The notes beneath the pieces are model-generated. The model did not search any database, was not told the DNA's origin, and was given only the letters and a program-made list of their open reading frames with translations. Below are positions 8,278 to 16,500 of a stretch of DNA of 64,000 nucleotides, piece after piece. How positions within the stretch are numbered: the stretch's first letter is position 1; every line of letters begins with the position of its first letter. The stretch comes from Streptomyces sp. SDr-06 (GTDB taxonomy: Bacteria > Actinomycetota > Actinomycetes > Streptomycetales > Streptomycetaceae): positions 1 through 64,000 of the forward strand of contig NZ_QOLA01000019.1 in NCBI RefSeq assembly GCF_003324565.1. The letters are read 5' to 3'. A program made the position numbers and the translations under genes.

Positions 8278-8698
8278 ACTTTCCCCACCCCGCCCCTTCC
8301 CGCAACCCTCCGGGGGATGTGAACGGGCTGATCAGGCCTCATGGAGCTCTGCCCCAGACCCCGTTCGCGCCCAAAGGGCGCTCGTCCTCAATCGCCGGAC
8401 AGGCTGAAGACGCCGCCCCGCCCAGCACCGGCGCCGCGCAGGGGGCTGAAGACGTCCGCACGGGCCAGCACGAGTCCCGCCCAGGGGCGCGGGGAACTGC
8501 GCGAGTGGCCGCGCACGGTCTGCGGACGTTGGGCCTGGGGACGGGCCCTGAGGAGGGGCCTGCGCGGGTCCGCACCAGTGCTGCTGAGGGGCGCGGGGAA
8601 CTGCGCGGGCGGCCCGGCACGGTCCGCGGGCGAAGGCTGGGGGGCCGCGGGCCAGAACGCGTGCTGCGGGTGCGGCACGGAGCGGTCGCGGGGGTGGG
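8278..8698. repeat. Gene-free spacer with Streptomyces-type dispersed repeats
   Basis: I see no credible gene in this 420-base stretch. It holds two copies of a GC-rich unit beginning AGGGGCGCGGGGAACTGCGC, at about 8483-8528 and 8587-8630. Both continue into a similar GGCC..GCACGGTC..CGG tail. Before them lies a second element at about 8350-8405, gccccagaccccgttcgcgc followed by ccaaagggcgctcgtcctca and atcgccggacaggctgaaga. From general familiarity both resemble short repeats scattered between streptomycete genes. Their role is unknown; the stem-forming halves could terminate transcription. Confidence 0.7.
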
Positions 8699-9046
8699 TC
8701 AGAGGAGGGTTCTCAGGCGGAGGAGGTCTCGGAAGCTCGCTTCCAGGCGGACCCTCCCCGACGCCCAGGCCTTCGCGAAGTTCAGCTCGCCCGCCACCAT
8801 GGCCACCAGATCGTCGCCCTTCATCGCCAGCCGGATCTGCGCCTTCTCCCGGGGCGGCCCGGAAGCCGTGTCGTGGACTTCGATGCGGCCGTCCTGGAGA
8901 CGCCCCGCGAAGGTGACGTCCAGGTCCGTGATGTGGCAGCTCAGCGAGCGGTCCAGCGCGGCGGCGGCATGCACGTCGCCCTCCGCGCGGGCCAGATTGT
9001 CCGAAAGTCTGTCGAGTGCGTCGCGGCACTCCTCCATGGTCGCCAT
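8699..9046 (-). CDS. SCP2 sterol-binding-domain protein
   Basis: This encodes 115 residues, almost exactly one SCP2 (sterol carrier protein 2) domain. Typical features are the central strands (SCHITDLDVTFAGRLQDGRI), the basic REKAQIRLAMKGDDL segment, then MVAGELNFAKAWASGRVRLE, which matches the C-terminal half of small actinobacterial SCP2 proteins. Such domains bind lipids or acyl chains; the ligand here is unknown. Start ATG 9046 gives MATMEEC. A -10-like TACGGT (minus strand, 9060-9055) stands 8 nt before it, in keeping with leaderless expression. It is divergent from the next gene with only 42 bases between them. Confidence 0.85.
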   Translation of the reverse strand: MATMEECRDALDRLSDNLARAEGDVHAAAALDRSLSCHITDLDVTFAGRLQDGRIEVHDTASGPPREKAQIRLAMKGDDLVAMVAGELNFAKAWASGRVRLEASFRDLLRLRTLL

Positions 9047-9076
9047 CGTGATCGACCGTACCCCAGGGCTTCGCGG

Positions 9077-9082
9077 TAGCGT
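9077..9082 (+). promoter_or_regulatory. -10 hexamer TAGCGT, leaderless spacing
   Basis: TAGCGT fits TANNNT and ends 6 nt before the ATG of the 103-residue protein, in a divergent intergenic region of only 42 bases. The short gap leaves no room for a Shine-Dalgarno site, so a leaderless mRNA is the simplest reading. Confidence 0.4.
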
Positions 9083-9088
9083 CTTGGC

Positions 9089-9400
9089 ATGAGCGACTCG
9101 ATGCCGGGCCCCGAGGCGGAACCCCAGGTGGAACGCGCGGCGGAACCCGACGTGGCCGGCCCCTCGCCGCTGGACGTACCCCGTGCCCCCACCGGCGACG
9201 CCGCGATCGACGCCCTCGTCGAGCGGCTCGGCGACGTCGACCACCTCCGTACGGACGGCCACCTGGAGGTGTACGAGGATGTACACCGGGGGCTGCGCGA
9301 CTCACTGACCGCGCTCGACACCCGCCAGGGGCCTCCCGTACCGGGGGCCGTGCCGGGAACCTCCGGGCCGGTCCGGCCGTTGGCGGACCACCGCCCCTAG
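9089..9400 (+). CDS. Small conserved-looking hypothetical protein upstream of tlyA
   Basis: This encodes 103 residues. Residues 1-35 are acidic and Pro/Ala rich and probably disordered. Residues about 36-75 (DAAIDALVERLGDVDHLRTD and the following HLEVYEDVHRGLRDSL) form a helical segment, and the tail is Pro/Gly rich. I do not recognise a named domain. The central segment and the position just before tlyA look like the small unnamed proteins often found there in actinomycetes, which is inference. It lies 48 bases before tlyA in the same direction. Confidence 0.7.
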   Translation: MSDSMPGPEAEPQVERAAEPDVAGPSPLDVPRAPTGDAAIDALVERLGDVDHLRTDGHLEVYEDVHRGLRDSLTALDTRQGPPVPGAVPGTSGPVRPLADHRP

Positions 9401-9448
9401 CGGTCCGCCGGGCCGCCGACACCTACGACTACAGGAGCTGAACCGAAC

Positions 9449-10264
9449 GTGGCAGGAGTGGCACGCCGCCGCCTCGACGCCGAGCTGGTGCGCCGGAAAC
9501 TCGCGCGGTCGCGGGAGCACGCCGCCCAGCTGATCGCCGCGGGGCGGGTGAGCGTCGGCAAGACCGTCGCCACCAAGTCCGCGACCCAGGTCGAGACCGC
9601 TGCCGCCATCGTCGTGGTCGAGGACGACAGCGATCCGGACTACGTCTCGCGCGGCGGCCACAAACTGGCCGGGGCGTTCGCGGCCTTCGTGCCGCTGGGG
9701 CTGAAGGTCGAGGGCCGCCGGGCGCTCGACGCCGGGGCCTCGACCGGTGGCTTCACCGATGTGCTGCTGCGCGCCGGAGCCGGGCACGTGGTCGCCGTCG
9801 ACGTCGGCTACGGACAGCTCGCCTGGTCCCTTCAGAGTGACGAGCGGGTCACCGTGAAGGACCGTACGAACGTACGCGAGTTGACGCTCGACGACATCGA
9901 CGGGCAGCCCGCGGACCTGGTCGTGGGAGACCTCTCCTTCATCGCGCTCGGCCTGGTCCTGCCCGCCCTGGTGCGGTGCTCGGCGCCCGACGCCGACCTC
10001 GTGCTCATGGTCAAGCCGCAGTTCGAGATCGGCAAGGAACGGCTCGGAAGCGGCGGTGTGGTGCGCAGCCCCGAACTGCGGGCCGAGACGGTGCGGACGG
10101 TGGCGGCGCAGGCGGCCGAGCTGGGTCTCGGGGTGGCCGGGGTCACCGCCAGCCCGCTGCCCGGGCCCTCCGGCAACGTCGAGTACTTTCTGTGGCTGCG
10201 GGCCGGGGCGCCCGCGCTCGATCCCGCGGACGTGGAGCGCGCAGTGGCGGAGGGACCTCGTTGA
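9449..10264 (+). CDS. tlyA: TlyA-family rRNA 2'-O-methyltransferase
   Basis: This encodes 271 residues. An N-terminal S4 RNA-binding domain (LDAELVRRKLARSREHAAQL) is followed by an FtsJ-like methyltransferase domain. The SAM site is DAGASTGGFTDVLL near residues 94-107. Catalytic-type residues are the Lys in SRGGHKLAG, the Asp of the SAM motif and the Lys in MVKPQFE. TlyA enzymes methylate 16S and 23S rRNA and set capreomycin sensitivity in mycobacteria. The GTG start at 9449 has AGGAG at 9433-9437. The gene overlaps nadK by 4 bases, as in the conserved tlyA-nadK-recN order. Confidence 0.93.
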   Translation: MAGVARRRLDAELVRRKLARSREHAAQLIAAGRVSVGKTVATKSATQVETAAAIVVVEDDSDPDYVSRGGHKLAGAFAAFVPLGLKVEGRRALDAGASTGGFTDVLLRAGAGHVVAVDVGYGQLAWSLQSDERVTVKDRTNVRELTLDDIDGQPADLVVGDLSFIALGLVLPALVRCSAPDADLVLMVKPQFEIGKERLGSGGVVRSPELRAETVRTVAAQAAELGLGVAGVTASPLPGPSGNVEYFLWLRAGAPALDPADVERAVAEGPR

Positions 10265-11178
10265 GCTCGTCGGAGAACGACACATCGGCACGTACTGTCT
10301 TCCTGCTCGCGCACACCGGGAGGCCGGCCGCCATCCGCAGTGCGGAACTGGTGGTCCGGGGCCTGCTGCGCAGTGGCATCGGCGTACGGGTGCTGCGGGC
10401 GGAGGCGGCCGACCTGCCGCTGCCGGCCGAGGCGGAGATCGTCGAGGAGGCCACCGCCGAGTGCCTCGACGCCTGCGAACTGCTCATCGTCCTCGGCGGT
10501 GACGGCACCCTGCTGCGCGGCGCCGAGCTCGCCCGTGCCTCCGGAGTGCCGATGCTCGGCGTCAACCTGGGGCGCGTCGGCTTCCTCGCGGAGGCCGAGC
10601 GCGACGACCTCGACAAGGTCGTCGACCGGGTGGTGACGCGGGCCTACGAGGTCGAGGAGCGGATGACCCTCGACGTCGTCGTGCACAACAACGGCGACGT
10701 GGTGCACGAGGACTGGGCCCTGAACGAGGCCGCCGTCCAGAAGGTCTCGCCGGAGCGGATGCTGGAGGTCGTCCTGGAGATCGACGGCCGTCCGGTGACC
10801 GGGTTCGGCTGCGACGGCATCGTCTGCGCCACCCCGACCGGTTCGACCGCGTACGCCTTCTCGGCGGGCGGGCCGGTGGTGTGGCCCGAGGTCGAGGCGC
10901 TGCTCATGGTGCCGATCAGCGCGCACGCGCTGTTCGCCAAGCCGCTGGTCACCTCGCCCACCTCCGTGCTCGCGGTCGAGGTGCAGCCGCACACCCCGCA
11001 CGGCGTGCTGTGGTGCGACGGGCGGCGCACGGTCGAACTTCCTTCGGGCGCCCGGGTGGAGGTGCGGCGCGGGGCGGTCCCGGTCCGGCTGGCCCGGCTC
11101 CACCACGCCTCGTTCACCGACCGGCTGGTCGCCAAGTTCGCGCTGCCGGTGTCGGGTTGGCGCGGCGCGCCGCACTGA
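10261..11178 (+). CDS. nadK: NAD kinase
   Basis: This encodes 305 residues. It phosphorylates NAD to NADP using ATP or polyphosphate. GGDGTLLRGAE near residues 79-89 is the diacylglycerol-kinase-like nucleotide motif, and TPTGSTAYAFSAGGP near residues 191-205 is the NAD kinase signature with the conserved GGP. A TTG start at 10261 overlaps the tlyA stop (TTGA), giving tight translational coupling. The only other candidate starts in this frame are well inside the domain or inside tlyA. The convergent FtsX permease follows after 21 bases. Confidence 0.93.
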   Translation: MSSSENDTSARTVFLLAHTGRPAAIRSAELVVRGLLRSGIGVRVLRAEAADLPLPAEAEIVEEATAECLDACELLIVLGGDGTLLRGAELARASGVPMLGVNLGRVGFLAEAERDDLDKVVDRVVTRAYEVEERMTLDVVVHNNGDVVHEDWALNEAAVQKVSPERMLEVVLEIDGRPVTGFGCDGIVCATPTGSTAYAFSAGGPVVWPEVEALLMVPISAHALFAKPLVTSPTSVLAVEVQPHTPHGVLWCDGRRTVELPSGARVEVRRGAVPVRLARLHHASFTDRLVAKFALPVSGWRGAPH

Positions 11179-11199
11179 CGGAGCCCGGCGCGGGGGGCC

Positions 11200-12552
11200 T
11201 CAGGAGGCGGCGAGCGTCCTGATGGCCCGCCGGCGCAGGGCCGAGCGCACCGGCACGCCCGTGGCCAGCAGGGTCAGGACCAGCGTGCCGCCCGCCAGGG
11301 CGAGCGCGGTCGGCCACGGCAGAAACGGGACCCAGGAGCCGAACGCGGCCATGAGCATCGGCGCCAGCGTCGCCAGGGCGACCACCGCGCCGAGCACCAG
11401 AGCCGTGGCCGTGACGATGGCGGCCTCCCAGGCGGCCATCGAGCGGATCTGGCCCGGCAGGGTGCCCACCACCCGGAGCAGGGCTACGTCGCGGCGCCGC
11501 TCGAAGGAGATCATCGCCAGGGTGTTGGCCGCGGCGATGGCGGCGAAGCCCGCGTACAGGCCGGTGCCGAAGTAGTCGAGCCAGACCTCGCCCGCGCTGC
11601 CCGCCGAACCCGTGTAGTGGGCGGTCGTCGTACGCATCGCGATCTTGGTGAGCCCGAAGCCCGTGACCAGGACCAGCGGGACCACCGCGGCCGAGAAGCG
11701 GCGCGGCTGCGAGCGCACGTTGAGCATCGCCAGGCGGGCGCTGCCGCCGAACCGGCGGGCCGGAGCCGAGACGAGCCGGGCGGCCGGACCCACGACCTTC
11801 GGGCCGAGCAGCCCCGCACCCACGCAGAACAGCAGCAGCACGAGGAACGAGGCCTGCGCCGCCCGGTCGGCGGACTGATGGGCCAGCGACACCGACAGGG
11901 CGCCGCCGCCCGCCACCGCGATCACGCCCAGCGGGGCCCGCACCCTGCCGAGGGTGCGCCGGCCCGCCGAGGCCTCGTCCAGGGCCCGTGCCGGGCGCAG
12001 CAGCGAGAAGCGCAGCGCGGCCAGGAAGGCGGCGAGCGCCGAGGTGACCACGGCGACGGCCAGGCAGACGGGCAGCGCCCACCAGGTGAAGCGGTAGGTC
12101 ACCTCGGCCGGGACGAGCCCGTGGTCGCGCAGCCCCGCGAACCACACCCGGCTAACCAGGCCGCCACCGAGCGGGAACCCGGCGACCGCGGCCGGTACGG
12201 CGGCGGCGACCGCCTGGGCCACCACGGCCCGCCGCAGCTGCCGGGGCCGGGCGCCGATGGCCCGGACGAGCGCCAGCTCCCGGTGCTGCTGGGTCACCGC
12301 GGTGCCCATCGTCGAGGCGATCACGAAGATCGACATGTAGATCGAGCCGATGAGCATCACGACCGCCATGTCGCCGATGTCGTTGGCCGTGAGCGCGCGG
12401 CGCGCCGGCGCGGACAGGCCGTCGGCCGAGGTGCTGACCAGAAGGGTCAGCGAAGCGCTCACCACGGTCGAGGCGAACAGCGCGGCCACGAACGTCCCGA
12501 CGAACGCCGGGCGGTGGCCGCGCAGGGCGGAGCGCGCCAGTCCTGTGCTCAT
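11200..12552 (-). CDS. FtsX-like ABC permease without a partner ATPase
   Basis: This encodes 450 residues. There are two FtsX-type domains. One is at about residues 45-170, around SIYMSIFVIASTMGTAVTQQ and RELALVRAIGARPRQLRRAV. The other is at about 315-445, with TLAMISFERRRDVALLRVVG. Each carries the E/R-x-A-LLR-x-(I/V)-G motif that couples to an ATPase. Compared with the usual duplicated 800-residue permeases, the large extracytoplasmic domain is missing. No ABC ATPase lies next to it; it may use one encoded elsewhere or be a decayed half-system. It is inserted on the opposite strand between nadK and recN. Confidence 0.85.
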   Translation of the reverse strand: MSTGLARSALRGHRPAFVGTFVAALFASTVVSASLTLLVSTSADGLSAPARRALTANDIGDMAVVMLIGSIYMSIFVIASTMGTAVTQQHRELALVRAIGARPRQLRRAVVAQAVAAAVPAAVAGFPLGGGLVSRVWFAGLRDHGLVPAEVTYRFTWWALPVCLAVAVVTSALAAFLAALRFSLLRPARALDEASAGRRTLGRVRAPLGVIAVAGGGALSVSLAHQSADRAAQASFLVLLLFCVGAGLLGPKVVGPAARLVSAPARRFGGSARLAMLNVRSQPRRFSAAVVPLVLVTGFGLTKIAMRTTTAHYTGSAGSAGEVWLDYFGTGLYAGFAAIAAANTLAMISFERRRDVALLRVVGTLPGQIRSMAAWEAAIVTATALVLGAVVALATLAPMLMAAFGSWVPFLPWPTALALAGGTLVLTLLATGVPVRSALRRRAIRTLAAS

Positions 12553-12695
12553 GGGGCAAGCCTGGCGGGCGGGGCGGAGCCGGGACCATCCGGCAGGCCT
12601 CATGATCTTGCTGGGGATTTCCCCCGTGCCGGGGGTCGGGGCTCCACGAGAGGGTGACCGGCCGGGGGGCGTCGCACACAGGGCCGCGGACCTCG

Positions 12696-12701
12696 TAAGG
12701 T
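12696..12701 (+). promoter_or_regulatory. -10 hexamer TAAGGT for recN, leaderless spacing
   Basis: TAAGGT ends exactly 7 nt before GTG 12709, the spacing expected when transcription starts at the start codon. The upstream -35 region is poor. This also argues for GTG 12709 over GTG 12703 as the recN start. Confidence 0.4.
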
Positions 12702-12708
12702 CGTGTCC

Positions 12709-14448
12709 GTGTTGGAGGAGATGCGGATACGGTCGCTCGGGGTCATCGACGACGCTGTCGTCGAGCTGTCGCCCGGTTTCACCGCGGTGACCGGCGAGAC
12801 CGGTGCGGGCAAGACCATGGTCGTCACCAGCCTGGGGCTGCTGCTCGGCGGACGGGCCGATCCCGCGCTGGTGCGGATCGGCGCCAAGGCGGCGGTCGTC
12901 GAGGGGCGGATCGCGCTGCGGCCCGGCACCTCGGCGGTGCTGCGGGCCGAGGAGGCGGGTGCCGAGCTCGACGAGGGCGCGCTGCTGGTGAGCCGTACCG
13001 TTTCGGCGGAGGGCCGCTCCCGGGCGTTCCTCGGCGGGCGGTCGGTGCCGGTCGGGGTGCTCGCCGAACTCGCCGACGAACTCGTCGCGGTGCACGGCCA
13101 GACCGACCAGCAGGGCCTGCTGCGCCCGGCCCGGCAGCGCGAGGCGCTCGACCGGTACGCCGGTGACGCGGTGGCGGGCCCGCTCGCCAAGTACGCCGGG
13201 GCCTACCGGCGGCTGCGGGCCGTCGCGGTGGAGCTGGAGGAGCTGGTCACACGGGCGCGCGAGCGCGCCCAGGAGGCCGATCTGCTGCGGTTCGGGCTCG
13301 ACGAGATCGCCGCCGTCGAGCCGCTGCCCGGTGAGGACGCCGAGCTCGCGGCCGAGGCCGAACGGCTCGGGCACGCCGAGGCGCTCGCCTCCGCGGCGGC
13401 CCTCGCGCACGCCGCGCTGGCCGGCAATCCGGAGGACCCGGAGAGCGTGGACGCGACCACCCTGGTCGCCGGCGCCCACCGAGCCCTGGAAGCGGTGCGC
13501 TCCCACGACCCCGCGCTCGCGGCGCTCGCCGAACGCATCGGCGAGATCGGCATCCTGCTCGGCGACGTGGCGGGCGAACTCGCCGGGTACGCCGACGACC
13601 TGGACGCCGACCCGCTGCGGCTGGCCGCCGTCGAGGAACGCCGGGCCGCCCTGACCGCCCTGACCCGCAAGTACGGCGAGGACATCACGGCCGTACTGGC
13701 GTGGGCGCAGGAGGGTGCGGCGCGGCTGACCGAACTCGACGGCGACGACGACCGGATCGAGCAGCTCACGGCCGAGCGGGACGGGCTGCGGGGTGAACTG
13801 TCCGTCCTGGCCCAGGAGTTGACCGACGCCCGCACCGAGGCCGCGGCCCGGTTCGCCGAGGCCGTCACCGCCGAGCTCGCCTCGCTCGCGATGCCGCACG
13901 CGCGGGTGTCGTTCGCGGTGACCCAGAGCGAGTCCGCCGACGAGGCTTCGGGCGTGGAGGTCGGCGGGCGGACCGTGGCGTACGGGCCGACCGGCGCGGA
14001 CGAGGTCGAGCTGCTGCTCGCGCCCCATCCGGGCGCGCCGCCGCGGCCGATCGCCAAGGGCGCCTCGGGCGGTGAGCTCTCGCGCGTGATGCTCGCGGTG
14101 GAGGTCGTCTTCGCGGGCACCGACCCGGTGCCGACGTACCTCTTCGACGAGGTCGACGCGGGCGTCGGCGGCAAGGCGGCGGTCGAGATCGGCCGCCGGC
14201 TCGCCAAGCTCGCCAAGTCGGCGCAGGTCGTGGTGGTCACGCACCTGCCGCAGGTGGCGGCCTTCGCCGACCGCCAGCTCCTGGTCGAGAAGACCAACGA
14301 CGGCACGGTCACCCGCTCCGGCGTCACGGTCCTGGAGGGCGAGGACCGGGTGCGCGAGCTGTCGCGGATGCTCGCCGGGCAGGAGGACTCGGAGACGGCC
14401 CGGGCGCACGCGGAGGAGCTCCTCGCCACCGCCCGCGCGGACGGATAG
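12709..14448 (+). CDS. recN: DNA repair protein RecN
   Basis: This encodes 579 residues, an SMC-like ATPase acting in double-strand-break repair. Walker A GETGAGKT is at residues about 29-36. A long charged helical middle follows (about 160-370, the coiled-coil arms). Signature GASGGELSRVMLAVEVVF is near 452 and Walker B YLFDEVDAGVGGKAA near 478. GTG 12709 is chosen because of a 7-nt spaced -10-like hexamer; GTG 12703 and ATG 12721 are alternatives. In many actinobacteria recN directly follows nadK; here an opposite-strand permease separates them, so recN needs its own promoter. Confidence 0.93.
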   Translation: MLEEMRIRSLGVIDDAVVELSPGFTAVTGETGAGKTMVVTSLGLLLGGRADPALVRIGAKAAVVEGRIALRPGTSAVLRAEEAGAELDEGALLVSRTVSAEGRSRAFLGGRSVPVGVLAELADELVAVHGQTDQQGLLRPARQREALDRYAGDAVAGPLAKYAGAYRRLRAVAVELEELVTRARERAQEADLLRFGLDEIAAVEPLPGEDAELAAEAERLGHAEALASAAALAHAALAGNPEDPESVDATTLVAGAHRALEAVRSHDPALAALAERIGEIGILLGDVAGELAGYADDLDADPLRLAAVEERRAALTALTRKYGEDITAVLAWAQEGAARLTELDGDDDRIEQLTAERDGLRGELSVLAQELTDARTEAAARFAEAVTAELASLAMPHARVSFAVTQSESADEASGVEVGGRTVAYGPTGADEVELLLAPHPGAPPRPIAKGASGGELSRVMLAVEVVFAGTDPVPTYLFDEVDAGVGGKAAVEIGRRLAKLAKSAQVVVVTHLPQVAAFADRQLLVEKTNDGTVTRSGVTVLEGEDRVRELSRMLAGQEDSETARAHAEELLATARADG

Positions 14449-14456
14449 CCGCGCGA

Positions 14457-14489
14457 CGGGTCACCCGGCGGCTCTCGTAGGGTGACCCG
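14457..14489 (+). promoter_or_regulatory. Inverted repeat over a -10-like TAGGGT before the MraY-like gene
   Basis: Arms CGGGTCACC (14457-14465) and GGTGACCCG (14481-14489) are perfectly complementary. They flank a -10-like TAGGGT (14478-14483), which ends 7 nt before ATG 14491. The element could be the recN terminator, an operator, or both. Confidence 0.45.
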
Positions 14490-14490
14490 T

Positions 14491-15216
14491 ATGGCTGATG
14501 TGGTGCGCGGGATCAGGGCGTTCGGGATGGCCGGGGCGGTCGCGCGGGCCGTCTACGTGGGGCTCGCCAGGACCCGGCGGGACGAGCGGTTCACGCGGAA
14601 GAGCTACGCGGGACGCACCGTCGACCTGTACTCCGGGCCCGCCGTCGCGCTCGGTGCGCTGGCCGGGAGCGCGACCCTGCCGACCCGGGCCGCCGGGCTC
14701 GTGGCGGTCGGGGCGGGCGCGCTGTGCGGGGCGTACGACGATGTCCGGGGGGACCACCGGCGCGGGTTCCGGGACCATCTGGGCGCGCTCGCGAGCGGTG
14801 AAGTCACCAGTGGCGCGGTCAAGTTGATCGGGATCGGCGGGGCCGGCCTGGTGGCGGGGGCGCTGCTCAAGGAGCGGGCCGTCGACAGGGTGCTCGCCGC
14901 GGTGGTGGTGGCCGGAACCGCGCACCTGGTCAACCTGGTGGACCTGCGGCCCGGCCGGGCCACCGGTCTCGTCCTCGCCGTGGGCGCCCCCGGCCTGCTG
15001 CGCGGACCCGAGGCGGCCGTGCCGATGGGGGCGGCCGCCGCCGTCCTCGCCGACGACCTCGGTGAGCGCACCATGATCGGCGACAGCGGCGCGCACGCGC
15101 TGGGCGCGGCCCTCGGGGTCGCCATCGCGGGTGGCAACGGGCGGACCGGTCTCGCCGTGCACGCCGCGGCGCTGCTCGCCGTGGCCGCGTGGGCTCAGTC
15201 GCGCCTTCCGCGGTGA
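14491..15216 (+). CDS. Short MraY/WecA-like polytopic membrane protein
   Basis: This encodes 241 residues with about seven hydrophobic segments. Three motifs recall the polyprenyl-phosphate sugar-1-phosphate transferase family (MraY/WecA). They are GAYDDVRGD near residue 80 (the DDxxD region), HLVNLVDLRPGRA near 150 (the NLxDG/D region) and GDSGAHALGAALG near 196 (the GDxG motif). The family is usually 320-360 residues, so this is a short version that lacks several helices and the histidine-rich loop. An activity on lipid-linked cell-wall intermediates is plausible but unproven. The following gene is a glycosyltransferase, which supports a surface-polymer role. Confidence 0.72.
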   Translation: MADVVRGIRAFGMAGAVARAVYVGLARTRRDERFTRKSYAGRTVDLYSGPAVALGALAGSATLPTRAAGLVAVGAGALCGAYDDVRGDHRRGFRDHLGALASGEVTSGAVKLIGIGGAGLVAGALLKERAVDRVLAAVVVAGTAHLVNLVDLRPGRATGLVLAVGAPGLLRGPEAAVPMGAAAAVLADDLGERTMIGDSGAHALGAALGVAIAGGNGRTGLAVHAAALLAVAAWAQSRLPR

Positions 15217-15390
15217 GCTGGTGGGCGCGTCCGTTCGTTCACCCGTGGGGGTGTATCGCGTGCGGTGATCCACCCCGCGCGACACGGAAGGAACCCCCGG
15301 ACGGTGCCGGAACGCCCGTACGGGCTGGCATCCTTGGCCGGGAACCACCGACCTCCACCGCCGACTCCGCCGCTCCGGGAGCCTGTTCAC

Positions 15391-16470
15391 GTGTCACAGC
15401 TGCGTACGGTCCAAGTGCTGGGCGGCGGCAGCGCGGGCAGCAGCGCGCACGTCAGGTCGCTCGCGGCCGGTCTGGTCGCGCGGGGCGTACGCGTCACCGT
15501 CTGCGCCCCCGCCGAACTAGAGCGGGAGTACGACTTCCATGCGGTCGGGGCCCGCTTCGTGGCGGTTTCGCGGCGCGGCGACCCGGCGGCGATCGGCGCC
15601 CTGCGGGGTGCCTGCGCCGACGCCGACGTCGTCCACGCGCACGGGCTGCACGCCGCGGTCCGCGCCGCCCTCGCGCTCAGGGGCCGCAAGGGCGTGCCGC
15701 TGGTCGTCACCTGGCACACCCGCTCGCACGCCGAAGGCGCCCGCGGCCAGGTCCTGCGGCTGGTGGAGCGCCGGGTCTCGCGGGCCGCCGCGGTGGTCCT
15801 GGCCACCTCGTCCGACCTGGTCGACCGGGCGCGCAGCCGGGGCGCCCGGGACGCCCGGCTCGCCCCGGTGGCCATCCCGGCGCCCCGGCTGCCGTCCGGC
15901 CTCCTCGACGACAAGGCGCGGGCCGAACTCGGCGCCGTGGACCGGCCGTTGCTGATGGCCGTGGGCAGCCTCGTCGAACACCGCGGCTACGAGGTGCTCC
16001 TGGACGCCGCCCGCACCTGGCGCGATCTCGCCACCGTGCCGCTGCTCGTCATCGCGGGGGAGGGGCGCTGCCGGGCCGCGCTGCAACACCGGATCGAGGC
16101 GGAGTCGCTGCCGGTCCGGCTCATCGGGCGGCGCGACGACATCACCGAGCTGCTCGCGGCCGCCGACATCGCGGTCCTGCCGAGCCGTTGGGAGTCCCGG
16201 TCGCTGCTCGCCCAGGAGGCCCTCCGCCTGGGGGTGCCGCTGGTCGCCACCGCGGTGGGCGGGGTGCCGGAGCTGGTGGGGGACGCGGCCCTGCTCGTCC
16301 CGTACGGGGACGCCGAGGCGCTCGCGGACGCGGTCGCGGGGCTGCTGGGGGACCCCGGGGCCCGCCGTGCGCTGGCCGCGGCCGGGCGGGCGCAGGCCGA
16401 GACCTGGCCCACCGAGGACGAAACGGTTGCTCAGGTCCTGGCCGTCTACGACGAGCTGGTGAGCTCCTAG
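15391..16470 (+). CDS. Glycosyltransferase family 4 protein
   Basis: This encodes 359 residues with a GT-B fold. The N-terminal domain starts VQVLGGGSAGSSAHVRSLAA, a loop typical of GT4 enzymes. The C-terminal domain has VGSLVEHRGYEVLLDAART, then LLAAADIAVLPSRWESRSLL, and QEALRLGVPLVATAVGGVPE. The last includes the E-x7-E nucleotide-sugar site, here in the form E..QEAL. GTG 15391 is taken as start from a GGGAG (15378-15382) 8 nt before it; the frame is open further upstream. The acceptor is unknown. It follows the MraY-like protein by 174 bases with no other gene between. Confidence 0.88.
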   Translation: MSQLRTVQVLGGGSAGSSAHVRSLAAGLVARGVRVTVCAPAELEREYDFHAVGARFVAVSRRGDPAAIGALRGACADADVVHAHGLHAAVRAALALRGRKGVPLVVTWHTRSHAEGARGQVLRLVERRVSRAAAVVLATSSDLVDRARSRGARDARLAPVAIPAPRLPSGLLDDKARAELGAVDRPLLMAVGSLVEHRGYEVLLDAARTWRDLATVPLLVIAGEGRCRAALQHRIEAESLPVRLIGRRDDITELLAAADIAVLPSRWESRSLLAQEALRLGVPLVATAVGGVPELVGDAALLVPYGDAEALADAVAGLLGDPGARRALAAAGRAQAETWPTEDETVAQVLAVYDELVSS

Positions 16471-16500
16471 GACCCGGCCCGGGCCCTGCCCCGGGTGGCC

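Noticed and set aside
8339..9422. Open frames in both directions across the repeat spacer
   Set aside because: Composition is Arg/Pro/Gly-rich and unlike proteins; they run through the repeats and the SCP2 gene in wrong frames.
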